Assembly (NCBI RefSeq): GCF_003286085.1
Contig: NW_020825289.1
Span: 20,300,001 to 20,364,000, forward strand
DNA: 64,000 nt
Direction of reading: 5' to 3'
Origin: Drosophila persimilis
Taxonomy: Eukaryota > Arthropoda > Insecta > Diptera > Drosophilidae
The position numbers and the translations under genes are program-made. Positions 59,347-64,000 of this stretch are shown here, piece after piece. Numbering within the stretch: the stretch's first letter is position 1; every line of letters starts with the position of its first letter. The notes below the pieces were generated by a model. That model saw only the letters and a program-made list of their open reading frames with translations, did not search any database and had not been told where the DNA came from.

Positions 59347-61977
59347 TTACTTGGGCGCTTCGGTGCGCAGCGTGGGCTTCGGTCGAGTCACCTCCATCGA
59401 TATCTTTCCATTGGCGCCCTTGAAGAGTGCGTAGCACACCTGGAACGTGAGCCCCTCCAGTGCATCGCCATTGAACTTGGTAATGATGTCTCCACGTTGC
59501 AGCTTGCTGTCGATCTCTGGATATTGGCCTTGTACCTACAAAGTCAAGAGATTCTTTGTGTTATAGCTTGCACTATTCACAGCGTCTCGAGCACTCACGA
59601 TATCCGCGATGGTGCAGCCAAACTCGTTGGGCGAGAGGGAGAGGCCGAGCTCCTTGCCCGCCTTCTTCATGAGCTCCACGTTGAACTTATCCAGCTCGGG
59701 CGGATCGGCGCGAAAGACGGTGAAATTGACGGTTCTCTCGTACGTCACGTGGAACAGCTGGTGCACCTTCAGCGTGGTCATGTTCGCAACGTGTACCGGC
59801 TTCCCATTGACGTCGGTGATGTGATCGAAGATCTTGAGACGGTTGTCCGCGGCCAATGCTCCCTCCGGGTAGATGTGTGTGATGACACAGCCAGTCTGCA
59901 AAAGAGATTAGCAAGGCTTAGCAAGTGTTGTTGCCACCCCACCCGTGCGTTACCTTGACGTGGTTGTTCTTGCCGCCAGCCACTATGACGCCCAGCGGCT
60001 TCTTCTCAACCTTCACCTCAATGAGGATCTTTTTGTTTGGCTTGATCTCGGCTGTCGCGGGCTCCTGCGGCTTCTCCGCCTCCTTTTTGGCCTCTGTAGG
60101 AGAACAGAGCAGAAATGTTAATGGTGTCCGGGCTTCCTCTGCACTTGCATACCCTCCTTCTTCTTATCCTCCGCCTCCTTCTCGGCGCGTATGGAGTCCT
60201 CGCTCTTGAGTGTCAGAAGGATCATGGTCACAACGCCCTCGGCCCGCTTGATCAGCCCCGTTGCCTGAGACCACGTGGAATTAGTCTGGTTAGAGAAGAG
60301 ACTGGGGGCCCGGTGCTACTCACTTCATCGTAGTTCGACTCCAAGGTCACGTCTTGGTTGATGGACAGCAGCATGTCGCCAACTTTGACGCCCGCCGCCT
60401 CTGCATTGGAACCTTCGCGCAAGTCCGAGATGAAGATGCCGTTGCCCACCTCCACGTGCTTACCGTAGATTACCATGATGCCCAGGAAGCCCTCCTTACG
60501 CACCTGAACTGAGCGCGCCTTTGGGTACTGGTCGAAGATGAACTTGGTCTGTGGCGGAGGAGAAACAACAGAGAATTAAAATTAATTTATTTTCCAGAGG
60601 ACCTATCGCTTGCCTCGTCGGACGACGTCGGGAACTTCTTGATGGGCTTGACACACATGCCCTCGTCGTTGGGCTTGCGTCGTGACGTGATCAATACGAG
60701 CTTCTCTCCTTCCACGTTCTTGAATATGGCAGAGGCGTTCAAGTGGCAGCGGTTCTTCAGCACGTTGCCGTTCACCTCGACTATCTCGTCGCCGGCCTTG
60801 AAGTCCACGCTGGCGAATGTGCCGTTGGTGTCCACGCCCGCCACGAAGCAGGCCATCTTCTGTCGATCCTTGTGGCCGGCCAGGGCGATTCCCAGCGGCT
60901 TGCTGGCCGGACGTTGCACCTCGATGCGGCGCAAATCCTTCATCATGTTGTACCGCTTGTTGATCTTGGCTGTGGGAGGACAGGATTTCTGCACGCGCCG
61001 CATTGGTGAAATGGTGGTGAGCAGACTCACCCATCGTGTATCCAAACTCGTCTTCCTGCTCTTTGTCGCGCTCCTTCTCCTGCTTATTCAGCTTGCAGTT
61101 GCCTGCAGAGGCACGATCGATCTGTGGGGCAGACAAAAGGATCAAATCCGAGGACTATACTATTGGGGGTAGAACTCGAGACCCACCTCGTACCCCGCCT
61201 CCGTGCGGATGCGTCCGGTCATGTCGCGGGTGTCTTCATCGTCCTCGTCCGCATAGTTGCTTGCCGCGTGCTTGTTTCTCATGGAGGCCGTGAAGGTTTG
61301 GTTCCGCTTCTGCATCGTGGGCTGCCTGTTCATGCCCATGCCTTGCCCCTGGCCTTGGCCCTGGCCCTGGCCCTGGCCCTGCCCCATGCTCTGGCCCATC
61401 CCCATAGTGTTAACGGGGACCTGGTCCTGGTTGAACTTGTTTTTGGCCTGCATGTAGCCATTGCTGCGCGGATCGGTCTTGGCCTGCTCCTCGCTCTTGT
61501 CGAACGTCTGTATCTCCAGGTCGATCTTGAAGTCCGCATCCTTGATGAGATCGATGACCGCCTGCTCAGTGGAGTGTCGCACATCCTTGCCATTCAGCGA
61601 GAGGATCCGATCGCCCACCTTCAGCCTGCCGCACAGGTGGGCAGGACTATCGGGTACGATGCCTTTGATGAATATCCCAGTGGTCTTCGTGTTGGGTGAG
61701 TCCTTCACCTCCCCTCGCACTATGCAGATCCCGAAGGACTTCTTGCCCGTCTTGTCCAGGGTCACCATGTGAATGAGCTCTGAGAAAGGGATAGGAATAG
61801 AATAGGTTTTGGAGGATCAATATCTGTTCGGCTTGCGAAGATTTCTATGAGGTTAGCTCCCGCAAGAGCATGCAGACCCCCGTTTCAAGGCCAAGTACTC
61901 AGTTTTCACGGAAATAGGGGCAAATTCTATTAGCACTGACCACCAGCGGCGCCTGCCTTGCCCAGGAACTGCACCAT
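59347..61977 (-). CDS. inaD: InaD, five-PDZ phototransduction scaffold
   Basis: Exons in transcript order: 61941-61977, 61187-61779, 61031-61121, 60614-60969, 60324-60548, 60153-60264, 59954-60093, 59599-59895, 59347-59535; 679 aa. Five PDZ domains at about residues 17-106, 250-335, 364-450, 488-575 and 583-665, each with a GLGF-like carboxylate loop (KSFGICIV, KPLGIALA, GFLGIMVI, KPLGVIVA, LGLSLSP). InaD assembles PLC-beta (NorpA), eye PKC (InaC) and TRP into the rhabdomere signalplex. The PDZ5 cysteines that form the light-dependent disulfide are both present (GCTIADI and VCYALF). A Gln-Gly/Met-Gly low-complexity run lies in the PDZ1-PDZ2 linker. The donor after 61941 is GTCAGT, and the donor at 60613 is GC, not GT. 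Confidence 0.95.
61338..61386 (-). repeat. inaD: CCTGGC hexamer run coding Gln-Gly repeats in inaD
   Basis: About eight imperfect hexamer units encoding alternating Gly-Gln in the PDZ1-PDZ2 linker. In frame throughout. Confidence 0.85.
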
Positions 61978-64000
61978 CGCGTATGTCTTGGATCGGCTGC
62001 TGCTGCTCCAAACACTTCACTCACTGGCCGGACATTAAATCGAGGGAAATAATATGCTAATTTATTTTTATTCGAATTGCTGTCGCTTTACGATTTTTAC
62101 GATTTTTGAATGTTCCGCGGCGGCAGCGCCCGTTTTGAGCCGATGGAAAAGTGCGCCTAAACTGATTTCACAATTAGTTGGCGGACATTCATGCTAACTG
62201 ACTTAGTGGCCATTCTATTTTGAGTATGATTTTCGTATCGATTACACTAGTGAGCAGAATTCAGCTTCAGGGGATTGCGGCGCACATTGGCACACAGTGC
62301 ACTTGAAGCAATATCTTAGATCGAATGTTTGTTTCAGTGTTAATCGCGTGTCTTAGAAACTTGTGGTTTCTTTTGGTTAACCTTTTGCATGCAGCAGAGT
62401 GCACTATCGACCTGACAGAGGTGCTTCCTTCCCATTGAGCAACTTTCGCTGCCTGTTATTACACCACCCTATCACCGCCTGACCGGCAGAAACCACGCGT
62501 ACGCGTACTCCCCCTGAAGATTGTCACAACATGGATATTGGAGGCAGGGCGAGAGTCCTCTGTCTTTACCTTTATTGTCCATAACACCTTATTAATTTCG
62601 ATTCGGCGATTCGAGCCCGGGCCAGGTCCATGCTGAACATAACAGAAACACTCTGCCAGCGGAAGGGAAGCCTCCTAAGTGTTGCTTACAAATGCCCATC
62701 GATTTTAGCGATTTCTTTCGTTGCACTTACAACAGAACAACATATGGCACACACCTAAAGCAGAATAGGAACCTAGAATAGGAACTACCTTAGTGTTTCT
62801 ATCGAGCAGACGAAGATTCTAAAGTCGAAAACTCAATAGCTGAAGATCTAAGAGTGTTTGGGTGGGAATCCTTTCTCCATTAAGAATAGCTACTTGATAT
62901 GTTTGAGGTCGCCTTACAACTAGTCCAAGGGTTGAGCAGCAGTCCGTCAAAACCGAAATTCTAGTGCTGATTACGCACGACGCACGATATATGTACATAT
63001 GTATTGATCCAATCTGTAGAAAAGAGAAGGGAATGTTTGGAAAAGCCTTTGGTAGGGATCGTTCTTTAAGCTGAGCTCTTAAGCCGATTAATGCTTGGAT
63101 ACAGATATATACAATATCTATATTTAAGTGTAAATCCTAATTATGACATGATATGGGGTCGGAAAAGACTTCATCTCTGCGTTCAAATAAATGTGGACAA
63201 ATGTAAGAATATCCTATACAAAAGTAAAACAAAAACCAAAAAGGAAACCAATGAAATATTTTACTCGTTTCATTACATCGAACTAAATGTGGATTCCTGC
63301 GATAGATTCCATTCCCCTCGGACAATGAAAACTGTGGGCAGGGTGAGGGGGAGGGCAGCAGTTGAATAAAAGTTTCTGGACTTCTGTCATTCGAGTGGCA
63401 AATGAATTTAATTTGTGTGCGAATCTTAAATTCATAATTAAGATTTGCATTTTAATGCCTTTGCCAGACGAACGAGGAGGAGTGAAGGAGGGGCTACGCA
63501 AACATTTCCCCATTTAAGGCGAATAGAAAATTTCTAAGCGAGGAAAAAGGCAAAGCAAAACTAGAGTAAACACATGCTCAAAGAGCGGGCATCAAACGGG
63601 TGGAAAATGGAACTGGAAAATGGCCACAGCTCAAATGGGAACTGTGACTGTGGCGGGGGAGGTGGGGTGTGGGAGGGAGGGCAGCAAACGTCAACGACTG
63701 CGGAACGATGTTGGAAATTAATTTCATAATAAAAAAGCGTAAGGAAACCCATTTGATAAAACAATTTCCTTTTTGCCTCCCAACAGTCATGTTTTGTTAG
63801 TAAAGTAAATTCGAGAGAGAGGCAGCAGGCAGCAGGCCCCGAGAGAGAGAGAGGCGAAAAACGAGAAACAGAGCAGTGAAAATGAGCTTAACTTTCCCCC
63901 CCGATGCCTGCTCCTCATAACCGCTTTCCTCTTTGTCAGCAGCGACAGCGACGCTGGCAGGATGTACACATATCCTTCAGGATGCGCTGCTGGACAGCCA
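61978..64000. other. inaD upstream region and unassigned flank
   Basis: 2 kb. The inaD promoter and 5' UTR should lie in the first few hundred bases; I did not find a clean rhodopsin core sequence I match. The remainder is AT-rich with G-rich patches (63340-63360, 63655-63685) and GA tracts (63840-63855). Open frames up to 92 codons have no domain. Confidence 0.45.

Noticed and set aside
62000..64000. A further gene upstream of inaD
   Set aside because: Only short frames without domains or splice partners; nothing supportable.

Overview
The window is animal nuclear DNA from a Drosophila species. Genes are built from many short exons joined by 55-75 nt GT-AG introns, with insect-type promoter words (TATCGATA, a TCT-type ribosomal-protein initiator) and recognisable fly proteins (Mdr50, Hsc70-5, beta4GalNAcTA, SelD, convoluted, Ih, Tejas, RpL23, InaD). 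No prokaryotic, CRISPR or clear full-length transposon content is seen. The first ten genes have the content I recall for D. melanogaster polytene region 50E-F (Muller element C), while RpL23-inaD is, as I recall, at 59B in that species. The two blocks meet at about 57.0-58.4 kb, so this is probably not D. melanogaster; an obscura-group fly is my best guess, as inference only.

Layout, left to right. A SMYD-type SET/MYND gene, cut at its 5' side by the window edge (74-1763, +). Mdr50, an ABC full transporter (2976-8364, +). Hsc70-5, mitochondrial Hsp70 (9155-11896, -), head to head with CG8531/DNAJC11, a mitochondrial J-protein (12590-14509, +). beta4GalNAcTA (14972-16426, +). An unnamed Ser/Thr/Pro-rich protein with an N-terminal LD motif and a C-terminal CaaX box (17667-19912, -). 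SelD/SPS1 (23757-24953, -), with Arg in place of the catalytic Cys/Sec. convoluted, an LRR matrix protein (26738-30527, +). Ih, the HCN channel, about 18 kb, with two alternative first coding exons (34866-53109, +). tejas, a LOTUS-Tudor germline protein (54899-56963, -). A repeat-bearing junction. RpL23 (58410-59217, +) and inaD, a five-PDZ phototransduction scaffold (59347-61977, -), which converge with only 129 nt between their stop codons. The last 2 kb shows no gene.

For the multi-exon genes, exon borders were placed by hand from splice signals and checked by codon phase. Summed exon lengths are exact multiples of three for every complete gene. Predicted lengths: Mdr50 1313 aa, Hsc70-5 690, DNAJC11 540, beta4GalNAcTA 399, LD/CaaX protein 634, SelD 398, Conv 1098, Ih 700 or 1253, Tejas 604, RpL23 140, InaD 679. 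UTR exons and transcription starts could mostly not be fixed from sequence alone.
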